Shown: piece by piece, positions 28,763-37,620 of the stretch | Layout of the letters: every line of letters starts with the position of its first letter | How positions within the stretch are numbered: position 1 is the first letter of the stretch | Source of the DNA: Celeribacter marinus | GTDB taxonomy: Bacteria; Pseudomonadota; Alphaproteobacteria; Rhodobacterales; Rhodobacteraceae | Direction: 5' to 3' | Length of the DNA stretch: 64,000 nucleotides | Assembly: GCF_001308265.1 (NCBI RefSeq) | Contig: NZ_CP012023.1 | Location: forward strand, 2,990,932-3,054,931 | Notes under the pieces: model-generated | The model's input: only the letters and a program-made list of their open reading frames with translations | Databases searched by the model: none | What the model was told of the DNA's origin: nothing | Made by a program: the position numbers and the translations under genes

Positions 28763-29973
28763 TGGGTGGCGCCCTCAACGGTCGAAAAGATCGGATTGAT
28801 CGTATCGCCCGCCGTAAAGAACGCGCCCGCGCGCGCCACAATCACATCGTCCTCGGTGAGGCCTGACGCGATCTCACGCAATCCGTTCCAAATAAGACCC
28901 GCCCCAACGGCGCGTTTTTCAAGGACGCCATCGTTGACCACAAACACATAGGTGCCGCTCGCATCGGTCAATACTGCCGTGGTTGGCACAGCGAGAGCGC
29001 GGCGTTCTTCGGTTATAATCGCGCCACTTGCAAAGACCCCTGTGCGCAACTGCCCCTCGCCCAGAATTTCGATGCGGATCGTGCCCAAACGGGTGCGCGC
29101 GTCGACGGTTGGCGAAATGCGTCGCACGACCCCCGCAACCGTGCCGTTGCCCGCAATGGTCAATGTCGCGGCGTCCCCGACCTCGATGGATCCCAATGCG
29201 GTTTCGATCACTTCCGCTTCGACTTCGACACGTCCGTCACGGATCATGCGAAAAATGGGATCTCCACCCGATGCAGCGATAGCGCCAACTTGACCGTTGC
29301 GCGCCGAGATCAAGCCATCTGCGGGCGCGCGCAATGTTGCGCGGTCTAGGTTGAGTTCTGCAATCTGTTGGCTTGCGTGTGCTTGTTGCTGTTGTGCCTG
29401 TGCCACCGCGAAGCCGTCTTGGGCCGAGGCGACCGCAGCGGCGGCGGTGCTTTGTGTCGCCGTGGCCTGATCCAATGCGGCCTGTGTCCCTGTCCCGTTG
29501 CGGCGCAACGCATTTGCACGCTCAAGGTTTGTGGCGGCCTGCGTTTCAACGGCTTTTGCCGATACAATTTGGCTGTTGGCCTGACTGACCGTTGCCTGAG
29601 CGCGTGCGAATTCCGCGCGGGCCTGTGCAAGCTGTGCAGTCAGTGTCCGGTCATTGAGGGATGCGAGCACTTGTCCCGCGACGACAGTATCCCCCACGTC
29701 GACAGACAGTGTATCAATCGTGGACCCTATCACTTGCGGATAGATTAGAATTTCTTCTTGTGGCACGAGGCTACCCGAAATTGCGACTTGGCCAACCATA
29801 TCGGCAGGTTTAACCGTTGCAACGGTCACGGACGCGAGTGGGGCGGCTGCTTCAATCACCGCTTGTGTGCTCTGTGCCACGGCCACAATGGGCACGTGCG
29901 ACAGCGATGCACTCACCAGACATAGGAAGAGTGACGGCGCGCGCAGCCGCTTTAAAACGGGATCATGTCTCAT
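28759..29973 (-). CDS. RND efflux periplasmic adaptor subunit
   Basis: A 404-residue membrane-fusion protein. It has an N-terminal signal segment (RAPSLFLCLVSASLSHVPIVAVAQ), a lipoyl half-motif (LSVDVGDTVVAGQVLASLND), a long alanine- and glutamine-rich coiled-coil hairpin (about residues 115-210), and the second half-motif followed by a beta-barrel domain. It links the pump to an outer-membrane channel. The frame is open to 30057, but the ATG at 29973 places the signal sequence correctly. It is first in a two-gene operon with the permease. Confidence 0.9.
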   Translation of the reverse strand: MRHDPVLKRLRAPSLFLCLVSASLSHVPIVAVAQSTQAVIEAAAPLASVTVATVKPADMVGQVAISGSLVPQEEILIYPQVIGSTIDTLSVDVGDTVVAGQVLASLNDRTLTAQLAQARAEFARAQATVSQANSQIVSAKAVETQAATNLERANALRRNGTGTQAALDQATATQSTAAAAVASAQDGFAVAQAQQQQAHASQQIAELNLDRATLRAPADGLISARNGQVGAIAASGGDPIFRMIRDGRVEVEAEVIETALGSIEVGDAATLTIAGNGTVAGVVRRISPTVDARTRLGTIRIEILGEGQLRTGVFASGAIITEERRALAVPTTAVLTDASGTYVFVVNDGVLEKRAVGAGLIWNGLREIASGLTEDDVIVARAGAFFTAGDTINPIFSTVEGATQ

Positions 29974-30262
29974 TGAATGTCTTTCCCAAAGGCGCGGGAT
30001 GACCCAGCGCGGACTCGTATTTGGGGCTTTGCTAGAGGCTTCCCTAGCTCGCGTCAATCTATTTGTTCAGTACGGATTAAACAAAAAGACCAGCCGTAAA
30101 CGAATGAGGCATATCGAGGCCCGTGGGGCGATTGCGCCCCCCTTGCGCGGCAACGGTGTCAAAACAAATATTGCTGCCAGAATAATTTTTATTGTTGACG
30201 CATTGGGACGACCACGACACTCTCACCCCAAAGGCTGCATAAAGGCGGCCTTGGGGGGCTAT

Positions 30263-30913
30263 GTGTCAGAGTGCGCCACGCAAACACTTACCACACCATC
30301 AGCTGCTGCGCTTGGGACGCGCATGCGCGCCTTGCGCCACAGGATGTCGATGACGTTACAGCAAGTATCGGAAGCGTCCGGTGTTTCGGTTGGATATATT
30401 AGCCAAGTCGAGCGCGGAAACGCCACCCCGACCCTAGGTACGCTCAATCAGATTGCTCAAGCCCTTGAGGTCGACACAGGTTATTTTGTGCGCACACCCT
30501 GCGCCGTTGACAGCCTGACGCGCGGTGGCGCCCGCCCCAAGTTTTCAGTCCCCGGATCACCGATTGAATACGAACAGATCGGGGCCGAGCGCGCGGGGCA
30601 TGAGTTGACATCCTTTGTCATCAATGTGCCCCCCGGATACGCCTCCGAAGTGGTTCACCACATAGGTGAGGAGATCATCTACATCCTTGAGGGTGAAATT
30701 TCACAGATGGTTGGAGAGCGTGAATATCTGATGGGTGTAGGGGACAGTCTGCACTATTTGGGCACGACTCCGCATTGCTGGTCCAACAAAACCGACAAGC
30801 CCGCACGCATACTTTGGGTGGGGCGGATGCAATACGGCAAATCCAGCGAAATCGCGGCCATCGAGACCATACAGATCGACCCCCCGCATGACATGCTGCC
30901 CCTGCGGGGCTAA
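30263..30913 (+). CDS. XRE-family regulator with C-terminal cupin domain
   Basis: A 216-residue protein with an N-terminal helix-turn-helix (MTLQQVSEASGVSVGYISQVERGNATPTLGTL) and a C-terminal cupin (about residues 125-195: PPGYASEVVHH, EEIIYILEGEI, GDSLHYLGTTPHCW). This is the PuuR-like layout, where the cupin senses a small ligand. A GTG start at 30263 is chosen; an in-frame ATG at 30323 is possible, and the frame is open far upstream but without plausible protein. It lies 36 bases before the peptide-transport operon and probably regulates it. Confidence 0.85.
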   Translation: MSECATQTLTTPSAAALGTRMRALRHRMSMTLQQVSEASGVSVGYISQVERGNATPTLGTLNQIAQALEVDTGYFVRTPCAVDSLTRGGARPKFSVPGSPIEYEQIGAERAGHELTSFVINVPPGYASEVVHHIGEEIIYILEGEISQMVGEREYLMGVGDSLHYLGTTPHCWSNKTDKPARILWVGRMQYGKSSEIAAIETIQIDPPHDMLPLRG

Positions 30914-30949
30914 CAAATAACAAAAACGTTCAACAAGGAGAGAAAAGAA

Positions 30950-32539
30950 ATGTCTATTCGGAAAATCATGACCACCGGCTTGCTGCTAAGCACGCTTGGT
31001 ATGGCCGCACAGGCGCAATCGCTTGTGTATTGCTCAGAGGGTTCCCCTGAGGGGTTTGACCCGGCTTTGTTCACGTCTGGCACCACATTCGACGCGTCGA
31101 GCCACCCGCTCTACAACCGCTTGTCGGAATTCAAGGTTGGCACAACTGAAACCATCCCCGGTCTTGCCGAAAGCTGGAACGTGTCCGAGGACGGCAAGAC
31201 AGTCACCTTCAACCTGCGCAAGGGCGTCTCGTTCCACTCGAACGCCGATTTCACACCCACGCGTGATTTCAACGCTGATGATGTGATCTTTAGCTTTGAT
31301 CGTCAGGGCAACGCCGAGAACCCATACCACGAAGTCTCAGGCGGCACGTGGGAATACTATGGCGGCATGTCGATGCCTGATCTGATCGAGAGCATCGAGA
31401 AAGTTGACGACTACACGGTTGTGTTCAACCTGACCCGTCCGGAAGCACCCATTATTGCCAACATGGCGATGGACTTTGCCTCGATCGTGTCCAAGGAATA
31501 CGCGGATGCAATGTTGGCCGCCGGCACGCCCGAAATGGTCAACCAAGCGCCGATTGGCACAGGTCCGTTCACGTTCCAAGCCTACCAAAAAGACGCTGTT
31601 ATCCGCTATCTGCGCAACGATGCGTATTGGGGTGACAAAGCCAAAGTCGAAAGCCTGATCTTTGCGATCACGCCCGATGCGTCTGTGCGCTACCAGAAGG
31701 TTCAGGCGGGCGAATGCCACGTGATGGCCTATGCAAACCCTGCTGACATTTCTGCGATGCAGGCCGCGGATGATATTGTTGTGATGCAGCAGGAGGGGCT
31801 AAACGTCGGCTACCTTGCCTATAACACCAAGGTTGCACCCTACGACAATGCGAACGTCCGCAAGGCGTTGAACATGGCGATCGACAAACAAGCGATCATT
31901 GATGTGGTTTTCCAAGGGTCCGGTCAAATCGCAAAGAACCCGATCCCGCCAACGATGTGGTCGTATAGCCAAGCAACTGTTGATGACGCGTATGATCCAG
32001 AAGGCGCAAAGGCCGCGTTGGAAGCGGAAGGCGTGACAGATTTGAACCTGAAAATCTGGGCCATGCCGGTTCAGCGACCCTACAACCCGAACGCGCGCCG
32101 TATGGCCGAGCTGATGCAAGAGGACTTCTCCAAGGTTGGTGTGAACGTCGAGATCGTGTCCTACGAGTGGGGTGAATACCTTGAGCGGTCCAAAGCCGAG
32201 GATCGCGATGGTGCGGTTCTTCTTGGTTGGACAGGTGACAACGGTGATCCCGATAACTTCCTTGCCGTTCTTTTGGGGTGTGACGGCGTTGGCGCATCCA
32301 ACCGTGCACAGTGGTGTAACGAAGAGTTCGACGCGCTGATCCAAAAAGCTAAGGTTCTGCCAACACAAGCAGAGCGGACAGCCCTCTATGAGGAAGCGCA
32401 AGCGATCTTCAAGGACCAAGCACCTTGGGCCACAATCGCGCATTCGGTTGTCTACATGACCATGCGTCCAGAAGTTGAAGGCTATGTTGTTCACCCACTT
32501 GGTGGCCACATCTTCAACCAAGTTGGCCTGTCGCAATAA
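30950..32539 (+). CDS. Dipeptide/oligopeptide-binding protein (DppA-like)
   Basis: A 529-residue periplasmic binding protein of ABC family 5. The signal peptide is MSIRKIMTTGLLLSTLGMAAQA, and the mature start LVYCSEGSPEGFDPALFTSG is typical of DppA. GTGPFTFQAYQKD and LNMAIDKQAI are family blocks. The binding site is most often for di- or tripeptides, but some relatives take other ligands. An excellent ribosome-binding site (AAGGAGAGAAAAGAA) precedes the ATG. A perfect stem-loop separates it from the downstream peptidase gene. Confidence 0.9.
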   Translation: MSIRKIMTTGLLLSTLGMAAQAQSLVYCSEGSPEGFDPALFTSGTTFDASSHPLYNRLSEFKVGTTETIPGLAESWNVSEDGKTVTFNLRKGVSFHSNADFTPTRDFNADDVIFSFDRQGNAENPYHEVSGGTWEYYGGMSMPDLIESIEKVDDYTVVFNLTRPEAPIIANMAMDFASIVSKEYADAMLAAGTPEMVNQAPIGTGPFTFQAYQKDAVIRYLRNDAYWGDKAKVESLIFAITPDASVRYQKVQAGECHVMAYANPADISAMQAADDIVVMQQEGLNVGYLAYNTKVAPYDNANVRKALNMAIDKQAIIDVVFQGSGQIAKNPIPPTMWSYSQATVDDAYDPEGAKAALEAEGVTDLNLKIWAMPVQRPYNPNARRMAELMQEDFSKVGVNVEIVSYEWGEYLERSKAEDRDGAVLLGWTGDNGDPDNFLAVLLGCDGVGASNRAQWCNEEFDALIQKAKVLPTQAERTALYEEAQAIFKDQAPWATIAHSVVYMTMRPEVEGYVVHPLGGHIFNQVGLSQ

Positions 32540-32554
32540 GCGGCGTTTAAATCA

Positions 32555-32581
32555 GAGGGTGGCGCGTCATGCGCCACCCTC
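32555..32581 (+). promoter_or_regulatory. Stem-loop after the dppA-like gene
   Basis: A perfect 11-bp inverted repeat, GAGGGTGGCGC (32555-32565) and GCGCCACCCTC (32571-32581), with a 5-base loop, starting 15 bases after the stop codon and followed by ATCTATTTT. It is probably a partial terminator or mRNA-protecting hairpin that lets the binding protein be made in excess of the downstream proteins. Confidence 0.75.
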
Positions 32582-32616
32582 ATCTATTTTCGGACCACCA
32601 AGGGAGCACGCAGCCT

Positions 32617-33726
32617 GTGTCAAATTCATTATCCGATCGCCTGTCTGGCTATGCCCGCGTTGCCAGTGATCTAGGCGTTGATGCCGTAGCCCTTGTGCCT
32701 GGTCCCAATTTTGCGCGCGCACTTGAACATAACTTCATGAGCCACGAGCGACCGTTTTTGATTGTGATCCCTGCGCATGGCCCCGCCGCTGCATTGGTGC
32801 CCAATCTTGAGCTTGGAAGCTGGGCCGGTGTCGGGTTTGATGGCGCGGTTTTTGATTGGCGCGACCAAACCGGCTACGGTGATGCCTTTGCCCAATTGAT
32901 GGCGCATCTCAACATTTCATCTGTGGCCGTCGAGGGGCAGGTCATGCGCGTTTTTGTGCATCACGCCCTCATTGCCGCGCAGCCGACATTGAAAATCATT
33001 GATGGCGAGCGCGAGATTTCCGGCCTGCGGATGATCAAAACCTCGGCAGATATTGCCGCGATGCAAGAGGCCATTGATATTTCCGAGCGCGCCCTGCACC
33101 GCACATTGGCCAGTATCAAACTGGGCCAATCCGAAAAGCAGATCGAGCAAACGTTGATCAAATTCCTATTTGACGAGGGGGCCGACGATCTGGCGTTTAG
33201 CCCGATTGTTGTGGCTGGTGACGCCACCGCGATGCCGCACGCCCATGCGCGTTCTGATTATATGGTCAAAGCAGGCGATGCGATGTTGTTTGATTTTGGG
33301 GCACGCAAAAACGGCTTTGCCGCCGACATCACGCGCACTGTTTTTCTGGATCATGTCAGTGACGAGGGGCGCGCGGTTTACGAGACTGTATTGGCCGCGA
33401 ATATGGCGGGATTGGCCATGACGCGCGCGGGCGTGACGGCGCATGAGATCGACGATGTTGTCACATCGGTCTTGGAGGCCTCGCCCTACGCCGAGCGCAT
33501 CCGTACCAAGACCGGACACGGTTTGGGCCGCGATGTGCACGAGGCTCCGTACATCATGCGCGGCAATCACATGCCCCTGCCCGCAGGCACGGTCTACACC
33601 AACGAGCCGGGTCTGTATGACATTGGCAATTTCGGCGTGCGGATCGAAGACGATGTACTGATCACCCAAGACGGGTGTGAAACCCTGACCCGCTTTCCCA
33701 AGGAATTGATGGTGATCTCATGCTGA
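32617..33726 (+). CDS. M24-family metallopeptidase (Xaa-Pro peptidase type)
   Basis: A 369-residue member of the pita-bread peptidases that cleave X-Pro bonds. All five dinuclear metal ligands are visible: D226 in FDFG, D237 in AADIT, H301 in TGHGLG, E330 in NEPG and E344 in RIEDD. The N-terminal creatinase-like domain (1-140) is present. The start chosen is a GTG with AAGGGAG upstream; an earlier in-frame ATG lies in the loop of the preceding hairpin and is unlikely. The stop overlaps the permease start by 7 bases, tying this peptidase to peptide import. Confidence 0.88.
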   Translation: MSNSLSDRLSGYARVASDLGVDAVALVPGPNFARALEHNFMSHERPFLIVIPAHGPAAALVPNLELGSWAGVGFDGAVFDWRDQTGYGDAFAQLMAHLNISSVAVEGQVMRVFVHHALIAAQPTLKIIDGEREISGLRMIKTSADIAAMQEAIDISERALHRTLASIKLGQSEKQIEQTLIKFLFDEGADDLAFSPIVVAGDATAMPHAHARSDYMVKAGDAMLFDFGARKNGFAADITRTVFLDHVSDEGRAVYETVLAANMAGLAMTRAGVTAHEIDDVVTSVLEASPYAERIRTKTGHGLGRDVHEAPYIMRGNHMPLPAGTVYTNEPGLYDIGNFGVRIEDDVLITQDGCETLTRFPKELMVISC

Positions 33727-34727
33727 ATTATGCGCTTAGCCGCCTGCTGACATTCATCCCCACATTCATCGGCGTCACGTTGATCTCGTTCAGCTTTATC
33801 CGCGCCCTGCCCGGCGATCCTATCCAAGTCATGGCTGGCGAACGCGGTATTTCCGACGAACGCTACGCCGAATTGGCAGCACAATTTGGCTATGACCGCC
33901 CGGTCTATGTGCAATTTTGGGATTACCTGACAGGGGTGTTGCAAGGCGACCTTGGCACCTCGTTTGTGACCAAACGCCCGGTCTGGGACGAGTTCTTTGC
34001 CCTGTTCCCTGCAACGCTCGAACTCTCGATCTGCGCCATGATCTTTGCGGTGGTTATTGGATTGCCTGCGGGTGTGATCGCCGCCGTGAACCGTGGCAAA
34101 TTCGCAGACCGCGCGTTGATGTCCACGGCTCTCATCGGCTACTCAATGCCCATTTTCTGGTGGGCCCTTTTGCTCATCATCATGTTCTCGGGCACCCTAC
34201 AATGGACCCCCGTATCGGGCCGTATCGATCTCATTTACTACTTCCCCAACCCCACCGGCTTTATGTTGATCGACAGTCTCGCATCCGGTCAAAAGGGCGC
34301 GTTCATCTCTGCTGTGCGGCACTTGATCTTGCCCACCATTGTGCTCGGCACGATCCCGTTGGCTGTGATTGCACGCCAAACACGCTCTGCAATGCTTGAG
34401 GTTCTAGGCGAAGATTACATTCGCACCGCGCGCGCCAAGGGAATGTCGCCCACGCGCATCAACGGGGTCCACGCCCTGCGCAACGCTTTGATCCCCGTCA
34501 TTACCGTGATCGGTCTGTCAGTCGGCACATTGCTCGCGGGGGCCATTTTGACCGAGACCATTTTTAGCTGGCCCGGTATTGGCAAATGGATGGTCGATAG
34601 TATTTTTCGCCGCGACTACCCCGTTGTTCAAGGCGGGCTATTGCTGATTGCCGTGATGGTGATGATCGTGAACCTTACCGTTGATATGCTGTACGGCGTC
34701 ATCAACCCCAAGATCCGGAAGCGATAG
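33720..34727 (+). CDS. Peptide ABC transporter permease (DppB-like)
   Basis: A 335-residue inner-membrane protein of the DppB/OppB group. It starts MLNYALSRLLTFIPTFIGVTLISF, carries GDPIQVMAGERG in the first periplasmic loop, and has the EAA loop DYIRTARAKGMSPTRINGVHALRNALIPVIT that docks the ATPase. It overlaps the peptidase gene by 7 bases, and the second permease begins 2 bases after its stop. Confidence 0.92.
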   Translation: MLNYALSRLLTFIPTFIGVTLISFSFIRALPGDPIQVMAGERGISDERYAELAAQFGYDRPVYVQFWDYLTGVLQGDLGTSFVTKRPVWDEFFALFPATLELSICAMIFAVVIGLPAGVIAAVNRGKFADRALMSTALIGYSMPIFWWALLLIIMFSGTLQWTPVSGRIDLIYYFPNPTGFMLIDSLASGQKGAFISAVRHLILPTIVLGTIPLAVIARQTRSAMLEVLGEDYIRTARAKGMSPTRINGVHALRNALIPVITVIGLSVGTLLAGAILTETIFSWPGIGKWMVDSIFRRDYPVVQGGLLLIAVMVMIVNLTVDMLYGVINPKIRKR

Positions 34728-34728
34728 A

Positions 34729-35628
34729 ATGAGCAATATCGAGCACACTCCCGACAGCCACGCACGCCCCGGCCGCCTTGGCGAATTCTGGTTCTATTTT
34801 CGCGAAAACCGAGGGGCCGTCATTGGCTTATGGATTTTTGCAGTCTTCGCATTCCTTGCCTTTTTCGGCCCGTGGGTCGCACCGCATGATGCCACAGAGC
34901 AATTTCGCAGCGCAACGTTACAGCCCCCCGTCTGGCAAGAGGGGGGATCGTGGACCCATATCCTTGGCACAGATCCACTCGGGCGCGACATGCTTTCGCG
35001 TCTGATTGTCGGTGCACGATACTCGTTCTTTGTGGGGGTTGTCGTCGTGAGCATCGCGGCCACGGGCGGTATTATCATCGGGTTGATCGCGGGGGTTTCC
35101 CCCAAATGGCTCGATAGCATCATCATGCGGATCATGGACATTGTGTTGGCGTTCCCCTCCTTGCTTCTGGCGCTCGTGCTCGTTGCAATTTTAGGCCCGT
35201 CACTCACCAATGCGATGATTGCAATCGCCATCGTGCTACAACCTCACTACGTCCGACTAACCCGCGCCAGCGTTCTATCGGAGCGCCAAAAGGACTACGT
35301 TACCTCCGCTCGCGTGGCGGGGTCCGGCGTTGTGCGATTGATGTTTGTGACGGTGCTACCCAACTGCTTGGCGCCTATTATTGTGCAAGCGGCCTTGTCA
35401 TTCTCCACGGCCATTCTGGACGCGGCCGCCCTTGGGTTTCTCGGGATGGGCGCGCAACCCCCGACCCCTGAATGGGGCACGATGCTTGCCGAAGCCCGCG
35501 AGTTCATCTTGCGCGCATGGTGGGTCGTGACATTTCCCGGCATTGCCATTCTCGTGACCGTTCTGGCGATCAATTTAATGGGTGACGGGCTACGCGATGC
35601 CCTTGATCCGAAACTGAAGCGGAGCTAA
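34729..35628 (+). CDS. Peptide ABC transporter permease (DppC-like)
   Basis: A 299-residue DppC/OppC-type permease with the N-terminal OppC domain (FRENRGAVIGLWIFAVFAF), the HILGTDPLGRDMLSRLIVGARYS block, and the EAA loop DYVTSARVAGSGVVRLMFVTVLPN. The ATG at 34729 follows the dppB-like stop by one base, so translation is coupled; a further-upstream in-frame ATG inside the previous gene was rejected. The ATPase gene starts 3 bases after the stop. Confidence 0.92.
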   Translation: MSNIEHTPDSHARPGRLGEFWFYFRENRGAVIGLWIFAVFAFLAFFGPWVAPHDATEQFRSATLQPPVWQEGGSWTHILGTDPLGRDMLSRLIVGARYSFFVGVVVVSIAATGGIIIGLIAGVSPKWLDSIIMRIMDIVLAFPSLLLALVLVAILGPSLTNAMIAIAIVLQPHYVRLTRASVLSERQKDYVTSARVAGSGVVRLMFVTVLPNCLAPIIVQAALSFSTAILDAAALGFLGMGAQPPTPEWGTMLAEAREFILRAWWVVTFPGIAILVTVLAINLMGDGLRDALDPKLKRS

Positions 35629-35631
35629 CCG

Positions 35632-36609
35632 ATGACTCTTTTACGCATCAGAAACCTCAGCGTCGATTTCGCCACGGCATCGGGTAAATTTCGGGCCGTG
35701 GACAGCGTTGATCAGGACGTTAACAACGGCGAAATTTTGGCCATTGTGGGGGAAAGCGGTTCAGGAAAATCGGTGTCGATGTTGGCGCTGATGGGATTGT
35801 TGCCATGGACCGCGACCGTAACCGCGGACGAGCTAACATTCGATGGCCAAGACCTACTGACAATCGCCCCCAAAGCGCGGCGTAAAATCATTGGCAACGA
35901 TCTTGCCATGATCTTCCAAGAGCCAATGTCATCACTAAATCCCTGTTTCACCGTTGGCTGGCAAATACGCGAAGCCCTACGTGTGCAATTGGGCATGGGG
36001 CGGCGCGAACGCCATGCCCGCGCTATTGAACTGTTCGAACAGGTTGGCATTCCTGACCCTGAAAAACGGCTCGCGGCCTTTCCACACCAGATGTCTGGCG
36101 GCATGAACCAACGCGTGATGATCGCTATGGCGATTGCCTGTCGGCCCAAATTGCTGATCGCGGATGAGCCTACGACCGCGCTTGATGTCACCATTCAGGC
36201 GCAAATTCTTGACCTGTTGGCATCCTTGCGCGACGAGACGGGCATGGGGCTCGTGCTCATCACCCACGACATGGGTGTTGTGGCCGAAACCGCCGAACGG
36301 GTCAGCGTTCAATATGCAGGCCAAAAGATCGAAGAGCAGCCTGTTGTGCCGCTGTTTGAAACACCGCACCATCCCTATACCGCCGCTCTATTGGATGCCC
36401 TGCCAGAGCGCGCAACCGAGCGCCGCTTGCCCACCATACCCGGTGTTGTGCCCGGCCAATTTGACCGTCCTGCGGGGTGCCTATTTGCGCCGCGCTGCAC
36501 ATTTGCCGATGCAAAGTGCAAGGTCCAAGCCCCGCCTGCCCTACACGGCGATAGCGATGATGCGCGGTGCTTTTATCCACTAAATATGAATGAGAGGGCT
36601 GCGTCATGA
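35632..36609 (+). CDS. Peptide ABC transporter ATP-binding protein (DppD-like)
   Basis: A 325-residue ATPase with Walker A GESGSGKSV (about 40-48), signature MSGGMNQRV, Walker B LLIADEPTTALDV and H-loop VLITHDMGVV. The C-terminal oligopeptide/dipeptide transporter domain with its cysteine cluster (GCLFAPRCTFADAKC) is complete, so a 4Fe-4S-like cysteine motif is present, as in other DppD proteins. It overlaps the next ATPase gene by 4 bases. Confidence 0.93.
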   Translation: MTLLRIRNLSVDFATASGKFRAVDSVDQDVNNGEILAIVGESGSGKSVSMLALMGLLPWTATVTADELTFDGQDLLTIAPKARRKIIGNDLAMIFQEPMSSLNPCFTVGWQIREALRVQLGMGRRERHARAIELFEQVGIPDPEKRLAAFPHQMSGGMNQRVMIAMAIACRPKLLIADEPTTALDVTIQAQILDLLASLRDETGMGLVLITHDMGVVAETAERVSVQYAGQKIEEQPVVPLFETPHHPYTAALLDALPERATERRLPTIPGVVPGQFDRPAGCLFAPRCTFADAKCKVQAPPALHGDSDDARCFYPLNMNERAAS

Positions 36610-37577
36610 CAGATCCGGTAATGACGGCCACGGCACTCGAGCGGCATTATGAGATCAGCGGCGGAATGTTCCGAAAGCCGCGCACACTCAAGGCCGTGGC
36701 GGGGGTCGATTTCGACCTCTACCCCGGGAAAACACTCGCGGTTGTGGGCGAGAGCGGGTGCGGAAAGTCGACCCTCGCGCGCCTTGTCACCATGATCGAA
36801 GAACCGACATCAGGGTCGATCACCTTGGACGGCAAACCCGTGATCCCGCAAGACTGGGCCTCATTGCGCAAGTCCGTGCAGATCGTGTTCCAAGACCCCT
36901 ATGGATCGCTCAACCCGCGCCAACGGGTTGGCACGATCCTAGAAGAGCCGCTTAAAATCAACCGCCCTGATATGAGCGCCGAAGAGCGCACCGCCAAAGC
37001 CCGTGAAATGCTTGGGCTGGTCGGCCTGCGCCCTGAACATTTCGAGCGCTATCCACATATGTTTTCGGGCGGTCAACGCCAACGCATCGCGATCGCGCGC
37101 GCCCTGATGCTCGACCCAAAGGTGCTGGTCCTTGATGAGCCCGTCTCCGCCCTTGATCTGTCTATCCAAAGCTCGGTTCTAAACCTGTTGGTTGATCTAC
37201 AAGAGCGGCTGCAACTGGCCTATCTGTTTATCTCGCACGATCTGAGCGTGGTGCGCCATGTCGCCGACGATGTCATCGTGATGTATCTGGGGCGCGCCGT
37301 GGAAAAGGGCAGCCGCGCGGCAATCTTTGACGCGCCGTTTCATCCGTACACCAAAGCACTGCTTTCCGCGACGCCGCAAGCCAATCCGCGTCTGAAAAAG
37401 GAGCGTATCAAACTTGAGGGCGAACTGCCGTCCCCGCTGGCGATCCCCGAGGGCTGTCCGTTCGCGCCGCGCTGTTGGAAAGCACAAGACAAGTGCCGCA
37501 AACTACGTCCGACCCTAAACAGTGAGGCCCATTGCGCCGCCTGCTTTTTCCCTGAAAACGGTGGAACAGCGGCCTAA
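36606..37577 (+). CDS. Peptide ABC transporter ATP-binding protein (DppF-like)
   Basis: A 323-residue partner of the DppD-like ATPase. It has Walker A GESGCGKST, Q-loop VFQDPYGSLNPRQ, signature FSGGQRQR, Walker B VLVLDEPVSALDL and the C-terminal cysteine motif GCPFAPRCWKAQDKC. It is the last gene of the peptide-import operon. The convergent aldo/keto reductase gene ends 44 bases downstream, and no clear terminator was seen between them. Confidence 0.93.
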   Translation: MTDPVMTATALERHYEISGGMFRKPRTLKAVAGVDFDLYPGKTLAVVGESGCGKSTLARLVTMIEEPTSGSITLDGKPVIPQDWASLRKSVQIVFQDPYGSLNPRQRVGTILEEPLKINRPDMSAEERTAKAREMLGLVGLRPEHFERYPHMFSGGQRQRIAIARALMLDPKVLVLDEPVSALDLSIQSSVLNLLVDLQERLQLAYLFISHDLSVVRHVADDVIVMYLGRAVEKGSRAAIFDAPFHPYTKALLSATPQANPRLKKERIKLEGELPSPLAIPEGCPFAPRCWKAQDKCRKLRPTLNSEAHCAACFFPENGGTAA

Positions 37578-37620
37578 TTGGTCGCCCGAAACCACCAATC
37601 GCGGGGGCGCGCGTCCTGAT

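Noticed and set aside
29867..30262. N-terminal extension of the XRE-cupin regulator
   Set aside because: The frame is open but the predicted residues are not protein-like and overlap the divergent adaptor gene; the GTG at 30263 fits the family length.
32569..32616. ATG start for the M24 peptidase at 32569
   Set aside because: It lies inside the loop and stem of a perfect hairpin; the GTG at 32617 has a ribosome-binding site and gives the normal family length.
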